Part shown: positions 50,201-61,197 of the stretch, piece after piece
Position numbering within the stretch: position 1 is the first letter of the stretch
How the letters are laid out: each line of letters begins with the position of its first letter
DNA from: Tubiluchus corallicola
Taxonomy: Eukaryota; Priapulida; Priapulimorpha; Priapulimorphida; Tubiluchidae
NCBI GenBank assembly: GCA_030141605.1
Contig: JAQGDQ010000062.1
Span: 67,501 to 131,500, forward strand
Direction: 5' to 3'
DNA length: 64,000 bases
Program-made: the position numbers and the translations under genes
Notes under the pieces: model-generated
Database searches by the model: none
The model's input: only the letters and a program-made list of their open reading frames with translations
Told to the model about the DNA's origin: nothing

Positions 50201-53200
50201 AGTGTACACAGTTTAGAGTTCTCATTTTTCACACTAAACTGCTGTCTAAACCTTACAGTGTGTTGCATCTGTGTTTTGCCAGTTTGTAGTGAATAGCATA
50301 CTTGTTAGACAAAATCAGTAAACTTGTTAGACAAGTTTAGTAAAATCTTATCTTCTTATAGATTGAGCAGGAACTGATTCAACAACAGCACAATGGCTCT
50401 GAGCAAATCACATGAAATTTCCCAGTATTAATTATTCCACTACTAAACATTATGTACATGCACTCAACATCATTTATCTTGGCTGCAACTGTGTGTTATT
50501 AAGACCGATGCACAGTCTGCAAGCCGTTAGTTTAGTTTTTGTGAGCACGTATATGTAAGCATGAAACGCATGCTGTATGAGCTTAATTAGGCTCGCAATG
50601 TCTCAATCGAGAAAGCACTCATATCATGGTACATCGCATATCGCAATGTATCACCCAACCATAGCTAAGGTACAGGTTGAAAGTTAGCATTAAACATGTT
50701 AACACGAGATACAAAAATGTATTACCTGTATGTATCGAAGCTGTGAAAGTTGTTCATCACTTCCTTCTACAGCACCCTCTATGGGTGTTTCTTCTACAGT
50801 TTCAGCAAATTCATTTTTAATATAAGAAATAGATGCATCAGTCAACCACTCTTGCAGTATCTGCTGGATAGCTGCTATAGAAGCTTGAGTACAAACAGTC
50901 GGTTGATTCGGAATAGGATCTTTCACATCGATCATTTGTACCCGGCGTGGACTTTGCTTCTCGTGCAATGGTTCATGTTTGTGTGCCTTTTCAGCACTTG
51001 TAGCATATTTTGCACCTACTGCAGTAGTCTCAGTAGTTTTATCTTGCACATCTTTGGCATCGATGTCAAGATTACAAAGGCCAGCAGCAGTGATGTCATC
51101 ACAGATTTCACTTGCAAGATCCGTTCCTTCAGTCACCTGAAGAGTTTGTAGTCGAGTCGATATATAGTCATGGGTTTTTTTGGCTTCATTACTAAGTCTC
51201 AAATTGTTCAGTTGTTCTTCGATGTTAAAACTAGGCTGTATAACTGGGATGCCAATCATAGGAGATTTCCTGCTGAAAAAATGACTGATGCACTTGGAAG
51301 TTTGTAAGAATTTCACATAAGGAATTGGACCTTTATGGAATACAAAATGATTCTGTTTTAGAATCAAATTTTCAAAGTCCAGTAACTTAAGGGCAGATAA
51401 AAACTGCTAACAAAGTAAGAACATATATAACCTTATCACTACAAGCCATCTGGCACTCAGTGTAATAATGTAATTATCAATAACTACTCTGAATTTAATA
51501 AGACTTTAAATTAACTGTTAAGTTTGGCAGGCTGTGTGTGAGCAGGAGGACATTTTTCTAAGAGAGTTTGATAAGCTAACAATGTTGATGTTGCAAGTTT
51601 CTCATCATGCAGTAGTTAATCTTACTGAATTTTGCATAAAAAACCTAATACATGTCTCTGCCAGCTAATTTTTCTTTCTTTGCCATGCTAGTACAGTAAA
51701 GGGGCACTTAGGATGTGAATTAAGTTAATGGACTTATTGATTTTTTGTTCAAATAAACTTGTGGATATGGATAAGGCATTTTATTGTTGCTTTACTCCAA
51801 AAAAAGAATATTTATTGCTAAACTTGGTCATGTTTGGCTATCTTACTTGTAATGAGCTTTAACTTCCCGAGTAACACCGACCATTCTGTTAAATTAAGCT
51901 TCATTTTCCCCCAATTTTGCAAATGTTGACACTAAATGGTAATAGGTAAAATGCAAGAATACACTTTGGCACTCCATACAGACTCAAAAACAGAATAAAA
52001 ATGAAACTAACACCAACAGTTCAACGTAGATATGTATAGGGCCTAATGAAGGGGAGTATATTGTTTCTATAATTGCTACTGTTTTACAAAAGAAAAAATA
52101 GCACATCAGAATTGACAATCTGCTATGTATGGTTGGAGCTGTACAATGTATATGTACATATTCAATGTAAGTTAAAAAAACTACATTAGTTATCAAGTTA
52201 CCTAACTTTGGAGTGAGGCAATAACTCTATTTGCACTGGCTCAGCATTCTCAAGAGGAGTAACATCATCCAGCTGTTCAGCAAAGTAATTTGATGCCTCA
52301 AAACACTCATTGCAGCAAAATTTCTGAAATGTGCAACTTGGTTAACCAAGAATAAAAAATGTCGGAAGTAGTTTTAAACATCAGCATATCTCATCGCTTG
52401 GATCTCACAAACTCTGGCATATACAAATTTTGTAAAGCTTAAACAGAACATGAATGTGGAGGAGACAACTGTAAGAGGAGACACGAAAGTTATGATTTCC
52501 AGACAAATGAAAATGTACAACAAATAATCTCATATTGTTTATTATTACTACTTTAGGTGTGCACATTCACAGATTACTTTGACTCAAAGTATATTAGTTA
52601 ATTTAAACATTATCTCACCTTTCTTAGCGTAATATCAAAAACTTTGGAGGATCTTAGTGAAATACGGTATTGCTGCTTTGGAATCTAAAATAAAGACAGA
52701 GATGCTCATTTAATTAGTTTAATGCAAGAAATAAGATTTAAGAAAAATGCTTTTTAGCTACCACGGATGGACTAAATTGCTGTGCCAGTTGGCAATTTTA
52801 AATAAACATTCAGTGGTGAAGTTTAGGATGATAATGGTAGCGCTGGAAAAGGGGTGAGTGTAAGGAGAATATTCAGAACTGGAAACTACCAATACAAAAT
52901 TAAATTTAAAACTATAAATTAATTATTATAACAGTCAAGATTTGCATTATTCTTTTCCTTGTATAATTGTAAGATACAGATAAAACACATTACAATCATA
53001 ACAAACAAGTATAACGAAAAAAATCATTTATAGCGTTTGCAGTGAGTATGGCAAAACGTTGACAGGAGAAAACTTTACATTATTTAGCCGATTATTGCAC
53101 AATGGATAAGCACAATGCAAGGCAAGTGCACGCTCTTCTACCACATCATCGTAGTGCCTCTTCTGTATGAATGATGCCTGCAAAATTTAGGCTGCTATTA

Positions 53201-53671
53201 AAATTAAAATTATGCAAATTACTAGCCCTGGAAAAAGAGAAAAAAAACAAAGTATTTAGTGCCTTAGTTAAAACAGAGAATTAGCCTCGATTAGCTAAAT
53301 TCTGGTACTGATTCAACTAATTATATCTCGCAAGCTTTGCAAGACGCTAAAACAAATTTAAGAAAAATCCATAAATTTTGCACTACGATAATCCAAAAGT
53401 ATTTTAAAAATATATAGACATTGTTTCTATGTGTAAACGACCATATTTTGATTTAAGAAAAAAAACTGATAAATAATCAGTTTCAGCATGTGCTTTCGAC
53501 AGAAGTAAATCTTTTGATAAGTTAAAACTAGCATATATTGAAAGCAAAGTATCTATATATACATACAGCATCTTTCAAGAAGTCTTCGGTAATAGGATTA
53601 TCCAACAATTGCTCCACAACTTCTAACGCTCTCCTTTCATTGTTGTTTGGATTACTGTGAGCCAGTAACAT
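47223..53671 (-). CDS. RPAP2: RNA polymerase II-associated protein 2 (Rtr1/RPAP2 family CTD Ser5 phosphatase)
   Basis: Nine coding exons on the minus strand: 53671-53567, 53177-53079, 52684-52619, 52323-52202, 51272-50726, 49888-49803, 49060-48980, 48604-48470 and 47463-47223 (TGA), totalling 493 residues in frame. RPAP2 acts on Ser5-phosphorylated Pol II CTD and helps Pol II assembly and nuclear import. ERRALEVVEQLLDNPITEDF and HYDDVVEERALALHCAYPLC match the family N-terminus. The zinc-finger ligands are C57, C62, C93 and C97 (HCAYPLC, KFCCNEC), with YRISLRSSKVFDIT between. ILQEWLTDASISYIK and the C-terminal KLSKVLPNVLEYTG / LSGQNVIFK blocks also match. The eighth exon keeps frame only with a GC donor (see findings). 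The start is uncertain: an in-frame stop lies 9 bases before ATG 53671, yet human has ~60 more residues, so an upstream exon spliced to TCACAG at ~53659 is possible. Confidence 0.92.
47855..48340. mobile_element. hAT-type MITE in last RPAP2 intron, 486 bp
   Basis: Ends CAGGGGCGTGCAAATT and AATTTGCACACCCCTG are inverted repeats with one mismatch. Flanking 8-mers CTTTTGAC (47847-47854) and ATTTTGAC (48341-48348) match at seven of eight positions, as expected for an hAT 8-bp target duplication. Subterminal GC-rich GCGGCCCGC motifs occur near both ends. No transposase ORF. Confidence 0.85.
50084..50168 (-). mobile_element. TA-flanked MITE, copy C (reversed, internally deleted)
   Basis: Starts CCGTCAAACCTCTTGATA after a TA and ends near CATTATAACGAGGTGTG. 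Its interior CTTTGGGACAGGAAAAAAGT is the reverse complement of the right half of copy A (ACTTTTTTGCTGTCCCAAAG). About 85 bp, so roughly 105 bp of the 191-193 bp element are missing. In an RPAP2 intron. Confidence 0.6.
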
Positions 53672-53903
53672 CGCTCCTCAAGTAAATAACCACTTCATTT
53701 AATGGGTTACAACAGTCAGACTGTAATGATTGTTGAGAACCAGAACTTGATAGGCTTAATGATGGACTTGGCTTACGAATTTCTGTATCACACAATGACA
53801 ACTGCACAAGATGTACATAATGAAAAATCTGGAACAGTACAATATGATCAGATAATCTCCGATTGTAAATAACCAATTTAATCAAAGTAGCAGGCATTGA
53901 CAT
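53652..53903 (-). other. Serine-rich ORF overlapping the RPAP2 start region
   Basis: An 83-codon open frame whose C-terminal half (EIRKPSPSLSLSSSGSQQSL, then CCNPLNE) looks coding-like. It runs in a different frame through the proposed RPAP2 start codon and ends at TAA just after it. It could be a small upstream exon of RPAP2 used with another splice choice, an overlapping upstream ORF, or chance. A possible acceptor is CTTGTGCAG near 53806. Confidence 0.25.
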
Positions 53904-54439
53904 AATGATGTAGACTTTGTAGTTTTAGACAGTGAACTGCGAAGTCTGTAATAAGTCTTAATCAATAAATTAATGGTTGGAAAATTTCTGTACATATATG
54001 AAATTAAATTATGTCTGGTAAGTCGATTAAATTTTGGATTAAATAAAAAAAAAATCAAAATATGTTTGACTAAATGCATATGTTTGTAACTATACCTTGG
54101 TTACAAAAATGAATGAGAAAACTAACTACATGCAGCTAAAATTGACAGCCAATACACGTTTGTACAAAGTGGATGTTTAAAATAAATGTAGTGCATATAG
54201 CTCACATTAATTTGTGAACATTTTTGTGCATATGTGCATGGCATATATTAATTTGTGTGAAATGGTTAGATACTGTACTTTACCAAATACACATGTTTGC
54301 AATAGGCTGCCGCATAATAAAACCAATTAAAAACACTTGTTGCTGGTCCCATGGTAGTTTATTAATGGCAACTACTATATTAGAAATAAACCTTAATATG
54401 CTACCACTAAAAAGTACTTATAACAGTAAGTTTAAAAAA

Positions 54440-54646
54440 GACCTTGCATGTCTGCTGCGTGGCAAAGGAAAAGACACGACAGAGCATCTACTCAACTGCA
54501 CGGTGATAAGAATGTTATCAAACCAAGAAGTAAATTTTCAAAGCTTGATTGAGTCAGAAGATCCACAGATAGCAAATGAGTTGTTGAAAAGTGTTCAAAT
54601 AGCAACAGAAGAAAGAGAGGAGGAGGGGTGTTCAGCTGGAAATTGA
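54440..54646 (+). mobile_element. LINE C-terminal fragment, plus strand
   Basis: The open frame reads KFKKDLACLLRGKGKDTTEH, then LLNC, and ends with a stop after EEREEEGCSAGN. The C-x-G-x...TTEHLLNC pattern is the C-terminal zinc-finger-like region of APE-type LINE polymerases and parallels TTDHLFTCSKYKR at the end of the element at 56.6-58.7 kb. 5'-truncated. Confidence 0.65.
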
Positions 54647-55159
54647 GTCAAAATAATAGATTATAAGTGTTAAAGGTGATTACATTACTTGTGTATTGTA
54701 CAGCGATATCACACAAAACAACGAAACAGCACACTTCTGAGATTTTCATCAATTGCGAGCAGAAATAATGGTTGAGAATTGAACCGAGTAACATGGATAT
54801 TTCAACATTTATTTAAAACAAAAATTAAAAAAATTCAACTAATTATCGGTTGTAAATTAGTCATCAATAAATAAACAACAAACAGATACAGTCGATAAAA
54901 CAAATGACAGGCACTAAAGTAGCCAGAAAAAGAAATTTTATAAATGTCAAAAGCACTAAAAGTTAGAGTTCCAGTGAAGGAATCAAGGATCGAGGTAGTT
55001 TCAGAGGGAGGGGGCTGGCTGTTGCAAGAAAGCGCCACAGAACCCCACAAAGACTTGAAAAGTTAGGTTTCTAAAATATCAATTTTATTAGAATTTTCAC
55101 CACTTACGGACATGTATTTTCATTGGTAATACAGCTGCTATCTTCAAACATCATTTCAG

Positions 55160-55220
55160 GTATTGTTGCCAGAGTGGTTTAAAGCTGTGATGCTTAACAA
55201 GATAAATTTATCTGATGTAG
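55160..55220 (+). other. Orphan exon-like segment
   Basis: A 61-bp open stretch between a good acceptor (CATCATTTCAG) and a good donor (GTAAGG) reads VLLPEWFKAVMLNKINLSDV. It is not recognised and not linked to any neighbouring exon. It may be a real small exon or a chance pair of splice-like sites. Confidence 0.2.
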
Positions 55221-55834
55221 GTAAGGTTCTTCAAAATTTCTAAGAACTATAAGAACTATTGTTTGGTTTGCTGTTTCTATCATTTTGCTAGGACACAACT
55301 TGAGAACAATCATTCTGCAAAATATCTCACCTATCTAGGCACTTCTTATATTTGATGTTGCTTGACTATCAAAAAGTCTTTTTGAGCATCTCAGATTACT
55401 GGTGCTGGAACCTTAAACCCTGATTAAACCAAGGAAGAAAGGTGTGATAAACCAGTAGCCAAAGGTTATCTAGTCAACCAACCTTGTACAGCTAATAATA
55501 CTATACTATAGTAATATAGTATTAAAATTAAGTTTAATATTAGTATGACACGATTATTATGAAATCTGTAATAGTTAGTAACTAACAATACTTCCGTCGG
55601 ACGCGAAGTAACGCACTAACCTACGCAGCACACTTACATTCTCCAAAATAAGCGTGGTGTGGTTTTAGAAATTATAGTTAATCAAAACAATTAAGAGAGC
55701 TTTACTTGTAAAATGTTGTGGCGCTTGAATAAGTTGTCTCTTATTATTACATTTAATGTTGTTTTACCTAAATGTGCACTGTACAAATCAACTGTCTAAA
55801 AACGTGAATTTTTTGTCTTGCTTGACTCATTCTA

Positions 55835-55997
55835 ATGACAATAATGTCATTCTACAATCTACAGCGGTTATTTTCACTTTCTTGCCGCCATGCCGCAGTG
55901 CCGCCACCTAAGGCTAATAGAATTACGAACTTTTTTCCATTAAAGGTTTCGTGTATTGTCCCCATCCGCGCAAAGAGAAAGCTTTACCGCGTCGGCG
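55835..55997 (+). other. Candidate first coding exon of an unidentified gene
   Basis: ATG at 55835 (or 55844) opens a frame of 54 codons ending at CGGCG followed by consensus donor GTGAGT. It reads MSFYNLQRLFSLSCRHAAV, then basic VPIRAKRKLYRVGG, which could be an N-terminal mitochondrial presequence. The exon is CpG-rich against an AT-rich background, as first exons often are. No downstream partner exon was found before PIN1, and the minus strand also has an open frame here. Unrecognised. Confidence 0.3.
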
Positions 55998-56569
55998 GTG
56001 AGTATTCTGGTTTTCGTTTAATTTTCTGTTTGTGGCTTTTATCCAAAAAACGATTAAACTGTAACTGAGATAAGGGAATCTGCGAGACGTCAATGGTGAA
56101 TGCTTCCGTTTATATCATTTTTGTAGCTAGTTTCAGTCTACAATCGACTGCAAACCTCAACCTGTATAATTATTCTCTTGTTCATTATTATATTAGTAAT
56201 ATAATAGTATTATTACTAATAATACTATACTACTACGGTACAATGCTAGTATCACCATCAAGCCGCGTGTACCAGACGTCCGGAATTGCGTGTACGTTAT
56301 AGTGTATCCAGGTGCAGGTAAATATGGAAATTTGCGCTTGCTCCGTGTACCGCCTTGCATGTACTACCTCACTGTATTATCATGTACGCAGTAGCACCAA
56401 TTGCCGCCTCATTGTTAACCACCTTGTGATGTACCGTTTCGTAGTACATGGAACCAGGGTACATTGACATGCAGTACACAGCGAGTGTACAAGGTGGTTT
56501 CTCTCACCCCTTTCCACTTGTATGGGCAAACGATGAAATCGATTGCAGGGGTTCTTCAACACTGTTGCA

Positions 56570-58660
56570 CCTTTATTATTCTTCAAAATTTACCTCACCA
56601 ACTTATTTCAAAACGATTTTCTTATAAAACAAACAATCATTGACACATTTGGATGATTTCAACAAATTTTCATTACAACAGCTTTTAACATCCTCTGTTG
56701 AGACTTCACCTAGATTTTCTCTAATCCTTTTATATTTGCTACAAGTAAATAAATGGTCCGTTGTGTCTAATTACTATCGCACATGGGACATATTAAATTT
56801 CTTATAAATGAACCATTAAAATTTGCTTTTACTTTGACCGTATTAAGTCTTAAATCCAAAATAGTTTTAACTTCTGCATGACTGAATTTTGTAAAATAAT
56901 CCTTCTGTTCCCATTTGTTGCTTTCCAGAAATCTTAATTTTGAGCTCTTATTTATATTTTCACTGCATTTTTCTTGTATCACAGATGTTATTTTAAATTT
57001 TATGTATTTTTTCCAATGTGATTTCTTTTGATTTTTCACATATTCCTTGTCAATGTTAATTCCATAAATGTTTGCCATTTTTTCAATTTCACTATACCAA
57101 TTATCATCATGCCTGTATTTCATTTACTGTGCTACAACCTTGTTGGCTAACTTCTCACTTCCTGATATTAAAAGAGTTCTATAAAACATAAATTTTTTGT
57201 ACCAAATACGTTCTTCATTTGGCCAAATTTCCACTTCTGATATTAACCCCCAGTAACTTGTAGTTTTATCCATTCCCAACATAATTCCTATTGACTTACC
57301 TTGAATACTTTCCAATTCTTCATACTCATTTATTTTCATGTTTGACCAAGTTTCAGAATTATGAATTAAAGATGGTATTGCAAGTGATTCATAAAGTTTT
57401 AGATTTATTTCTACTGACATTATTCCTACATTATTAATATTTGCCAAGGAGTTAATATTGTTAATTTTTAATTTGTTCTGCTCTTTTCGCTTTTCAATTA
57501 ACGTCTTATAAGTGTTTTCCTCATTTAGCTAATCACCAAGGTATTTATAGCTTTGTGTTTCTCCTTTGCTAATTTTTACTTTAAGTGGGGGAATTCTTTT
57601 CTTTCCAGTCATCTTTGTTTGCTTTGACTGCTTTTTTTTAACACTGAACTTTATTCCTTTTAATTCTGTTTTCCTACAATTTTTAATCATTAGTCCATAA
57701 ACCACAGCAACACTGTTTTGAATTTATAAGTGACAAATTTTCTTTTTTAAGCACCTTCAAAAGTTCCTTTCCAGGCCACGTTACATCAGCACTGTTTCCT
57801 TGAATAACACTTCCCACTTTGGCATTGAAATCACCAACCAACAACACCTTTTGGTAATTCGCCTTAGCAAAGTGTACCTGTTTTTCAATATCAGCACAAA
57901 TTTTCCTAATAACTTTACATTCTGTTCAACATTCTTTCGGAGCATACACCACCCCCATTCTTATATTTATTCTCTTATTACTTATTAGAACCCAAAGGAT
58001 TTCTCCTGAATTTTGCTCCTCTTACACAATTACGCTCAATTTGTCCATGTCTTATTTAACTGCAAAAAGTACACCTCCTCCAGCTTTGTTACGATTCAGC
58101 TGATGTATTTTGTAACCTTCAAACTCAATTACATCTTCATCACCTAATGCCACAACTGTAGGATTAACATCTTGAATTGTGCTGTTAACAGATTCTAATT
58201 TTGAGTTCAATCCCCTACAGTTACTATACAGCACTTTAAAGTTTTTGAACTTATTTAAATTTTTCCTAGATCTTTTAACTTTTCTATTTGTGTTGAGTTT
58301 TTTGTATTTATTTCTTTTCTTTCACGGCACTTATTTCTTTTGTCTTTATCACTCGTTTCCTGATCACTTGAACTATCACTATTTCTGAAGTACACTCTCT
58401 TTTCGTCTTCAGTAAAATAGTCTGTATTTGCATTTCTGTCCATAACAACATTCATCTCCATATTTAAAATTCCAGCACAAATTTGCCTTACCGTTGATTT
58501 CATCTCTGACATAGAAATGCCGAAACCTGCATCTATTTCCTACCTACAGTACTTTCCATTTTCTAAAAAGGCACAAATTTTGGTTTTATTTTCTTCTTTA
58601 TTCCAGTTTTTACCACTAGTGCCATTCCAGTTTCTGGCATTCATTTTTTGATCTTACTCC
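56570..58660 (-). mobile_element. APE-type non-LTR retrotransposon, internally deleted
   Basis: Read on the minus strand from 58660 to 56570. First an ORF1-like or linker region (58512-58255, acidic and Lys/Arg-rich). Then endonuclease motifs: NCRGLNSKLESVNSTIQDV and GGGVLFAVK (58234-58052), GVVYAPKEC (near 57940), VLLVGDFNAKVGS (near 57815). Then, after a jump, the post-catalytic RT/thumb: YKYLGD near 57540, LYESLAIPSLIHNSETW (57447-57124), WGLISEVEIWPNEERIWYKK, and a terminal TTDHLFTCSKYKR (near 56750). The catalytic RT core with its (F/Y)xDD box is absent. Frameshifts and stops are present. The 3' end is near GAAGAATAATAAAGG at ~56570. Confidence 0.85.
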
Positions 58661-59024
58661 TCTTTAGTCCAGTAATGCCTGAATGTACACTGCCCTTCAG
58701 ATCTGCACCAAACACCATTGCTAAAATTTCTGTATGTAGCACTACTCTTGAGGTGAGGCCCGAACTGCCAAGTTGAGGTTTACTGGTATTGTAACAAGGA
58801 GGTGATATGCGGGGATGTAGAGTAAGTGTTAATGACCTATGTAGTAGTGATTTCGAGGGTGGAACTAAAAGTTTGTAATGCAGTAGATTTGTAATGCGGT
58901 TGGTCTTATAAAGTATTGTAGCAGCTGGCCACCTACACTGTGAATTTTATGAAATTTGTGAATATTTAATTTGTGCTTGCAATAATACAATGCAGCATTA
59001 TTAAACCTGCTGGTATCTGGGTTT
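58661..59024. other. Intergenic, nothing recognised
   Basis: Short AT-rich stretch between the LINE and the next repeat. ORFs are short and without family signatures. Confidence 0.5.
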
Positions 59025-59330
59025 ATATAAGATTTGAGGCTACAATTCCGTCGACTGCTGCAACCATTAACGAGGGCGGTGTCGGTAAATTTAGCGACAG
59101 AGTCAGTGACTCCTACAATCGCCATTTTCCCAGACACAACCTTGTGATTTTTTCTAAATTTTGTCCGAAGACCATATAGAAAAAATGTTCTAGCGGCATC
59201 TGTTGGGGCCTTGGAGAGATGTTTATATAGTTTTCCAGGAATAGGATGAATGGAGTTACCCGGTGATGTGGGTCACTTTTATAATCGCATTGAGTGGGAG
59301 AAAGAGTTGCGATTTGGTTGGTGGTTCCAT
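59025..59330 (+). repeat. Copy C of the unclassified dispersed repeat family
   Basis: Starts TATATAAGATTTGAGGCTAC like copy A at 14890 and later shares GTGATTTTTTCTAAATTTTG, GTTCTAGCGGC and ACCCGGTGATGTGG. It lacks about 210 bp of the middle of copy A, the part seen in copy B. Confidence 0.65.
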
Positions 59331-59661
59331 TTCGACTGATTCCCTCACAGAAAACTACGTACAGATAGCTGCTATTGTATTCTGCCTACAGATAGCTTAT
59401 AGTTTAAAAGCTGCTAGCTATTATTATGCTGTACACTATAATATATAAACATCTTTGAAATATTAGCTTGCAAACACTATGTAGAATGTTTGCACATTAA
59501 TGATCATCAGTGTGGTTCTTGGGCATTTGTAATTTCACACAATTTCAACTATGTGCAAAATGTTTTTGCGCACATTTTACTTGGCTGCTGGTTTTTGTCT
59601 TCTTGTTGTTTTTGTCGTCATTGTTGCCATCAGCATCACCACCAGTAGCGGAGCCGGAAGC

Positions 59662-61197
59662 ATGAAGTGGGTAGTGTGATGTGGTTGGTGTGGGTACAGT
59701 AAGTCCTCGCTTAACGATGCTAATGCGTTTCAGCAAAACGAAAGTTTCCCATACGAAACTCTTCCATAAGAAACAATGTAAAATGCATTCCAGGAGCAAA
59801 AATCAATAGTGCTTGGCTATGTATAAACGTTCAGTTGCTTACACAGGGCGAAAACCACTGAAGCGTGCTTGTGTTAAAAGATTCAATTTTCTTGCAGGAG
59901 AAAAATCAGTAAAATTGGGGTAATAAATTATACACTTTATATGGTTTATTGCTTAAAGGTGCTTTCTTGTTATGTTTCTAAATGACAGGCAGGCGCTCTT
60001 TTGAATAACCCTTCAATGCTCGTGATTGTCAGAGCGTTAAACCAGTAGTGCCTTTCATATCACCTGCTGCGTTGCCTCCCAACAGCAGTGTGAATCTGTC
60101 TTTCGCTGGTTTGAAACCAGGTGCTGATCTTCCTTCCTGCGATATATAAGTGAGTGCTGGCATTCTTTTCCAAATGAGTCGCATTGCAATGACATTAAAA
60201 ACTTGTTTGCTTTGAATAACCGCCACATGTGATTATAGTCTTCAATCTCTGCTGCTTCAGCGTCTGTGCTGGCCGCTTCCCCTGTAATTTTAATATTGTG
60301 ATAATGGTAACATTTTTTGAACCGCTGAAACCATCATTTTGACTTGTAGTAAATGTTTCTTCCACACCGAGAAAAGTTGCTCTGCTTTTTCGATTGCTGA
60401 AGTCCTCGTTCTGATAATCCTTGCAGCGCCTGACGGTGTTGCTCTTTTTGCACTCACTCTCACTTTTGCTGCATTTTTGTGAATTGTCTTGACAGTAGAC
60501 GGCGGTAAATTTAGAGCTTTACTAATGTCTACTGCTCTTTCACCAGCTTCATAACAGTTCAAAATGTTCAATTTTGTCTCAAGCGTAATTGTTTTTTTTT
60601 TTTTGTTTAGCACTGGCTGTGACACCTGAGAAATATTGCTAAAGTTGTGTTTGTGACAGCTAAAATGCAAATGAGGTGAACGCAGCAATTAACTATGTGA
60701 CACGAGAGAGTTTTTCAGCTGAAACTTTTGCGTTTTACCAAGAAGAGTTTTATCTAAGCGTGGGAAAGCAATGAATCATCATGGCCTGCCTGTTTAGTTG
60801 TGCTCTGGGCTTCTTGATAGAGTATAAGCGCAACAAATAAGATTTCAGTGTTTAACGTAAGGCAAAAAAAATCGTCTTTAAAGCGAAACATGCGACGTTA
60901 AGTGACAAAAATGTGTCAAATGATTAGTGTCATTAAAACAAAGCATTCCTAAGCTGGGAGTCGTTAAGCGAGGACTTACTGTATAGTGTGATGAGGTAGT
61001 TGTGGGTGGTGCACGTGGAGTTGTGTGGTGGGTGTGGTATGATATAGATGGTGTGGTGTGGATGGTATGGTGTGGGTGGTGTTGTATGGATGGTTAGGTG
61101 TGGCTTGGTGGTTGTTGTGGTATGGTGTAATATGGTATGGTATGAGTAATGTGGTATGGGTAGTGTGATATGGGTGGTGTGGCATGGGTTGTGGATT
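59662..61197 (+). repeat. G/T-rich degenerate minisatellite, split by a Tigger insertion
   Basis: Degenerate TGGTGTGGTATGGGTGG-type units run from 60984 to 61197. The same G/T-rich sequence (GGGTAGTGTGATGTGGTTGG) lies immediately left of the Tigger element at 59662-59696, so the transposon landed inside the array. Confidence 0.8.
59697..60981 (-). mobile_element. Tigger (pogo superfamily) DNA transposon, internally deleted
   Basis: Termini CAGTAAGTCCTCGCTTAACG are perfect inverted repeats over at least 21 bp, with TA duplicated at 59695-59696 and 60982-60983. On the minus strand, 60688-60290 encodes the Tigger CENP-B-like helix-turn-helix (KKTITLETKLNILNCYEAGE, VDISKALNLPPSTVKTI). Then 60226-60029 encodes the start of the DDE domain (WKRMPALTYISQEGRSAPGF, LLLGGNAAGD). 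The first catalytic Asp, normally in a NVDETGLFW motif, is lost (NVIAMRLIW). The rest of the DDE domain is missing. At 1285 bp it is about half the usual length of an intact Tigger, hence non-autonomous. Confidence 0.93.
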
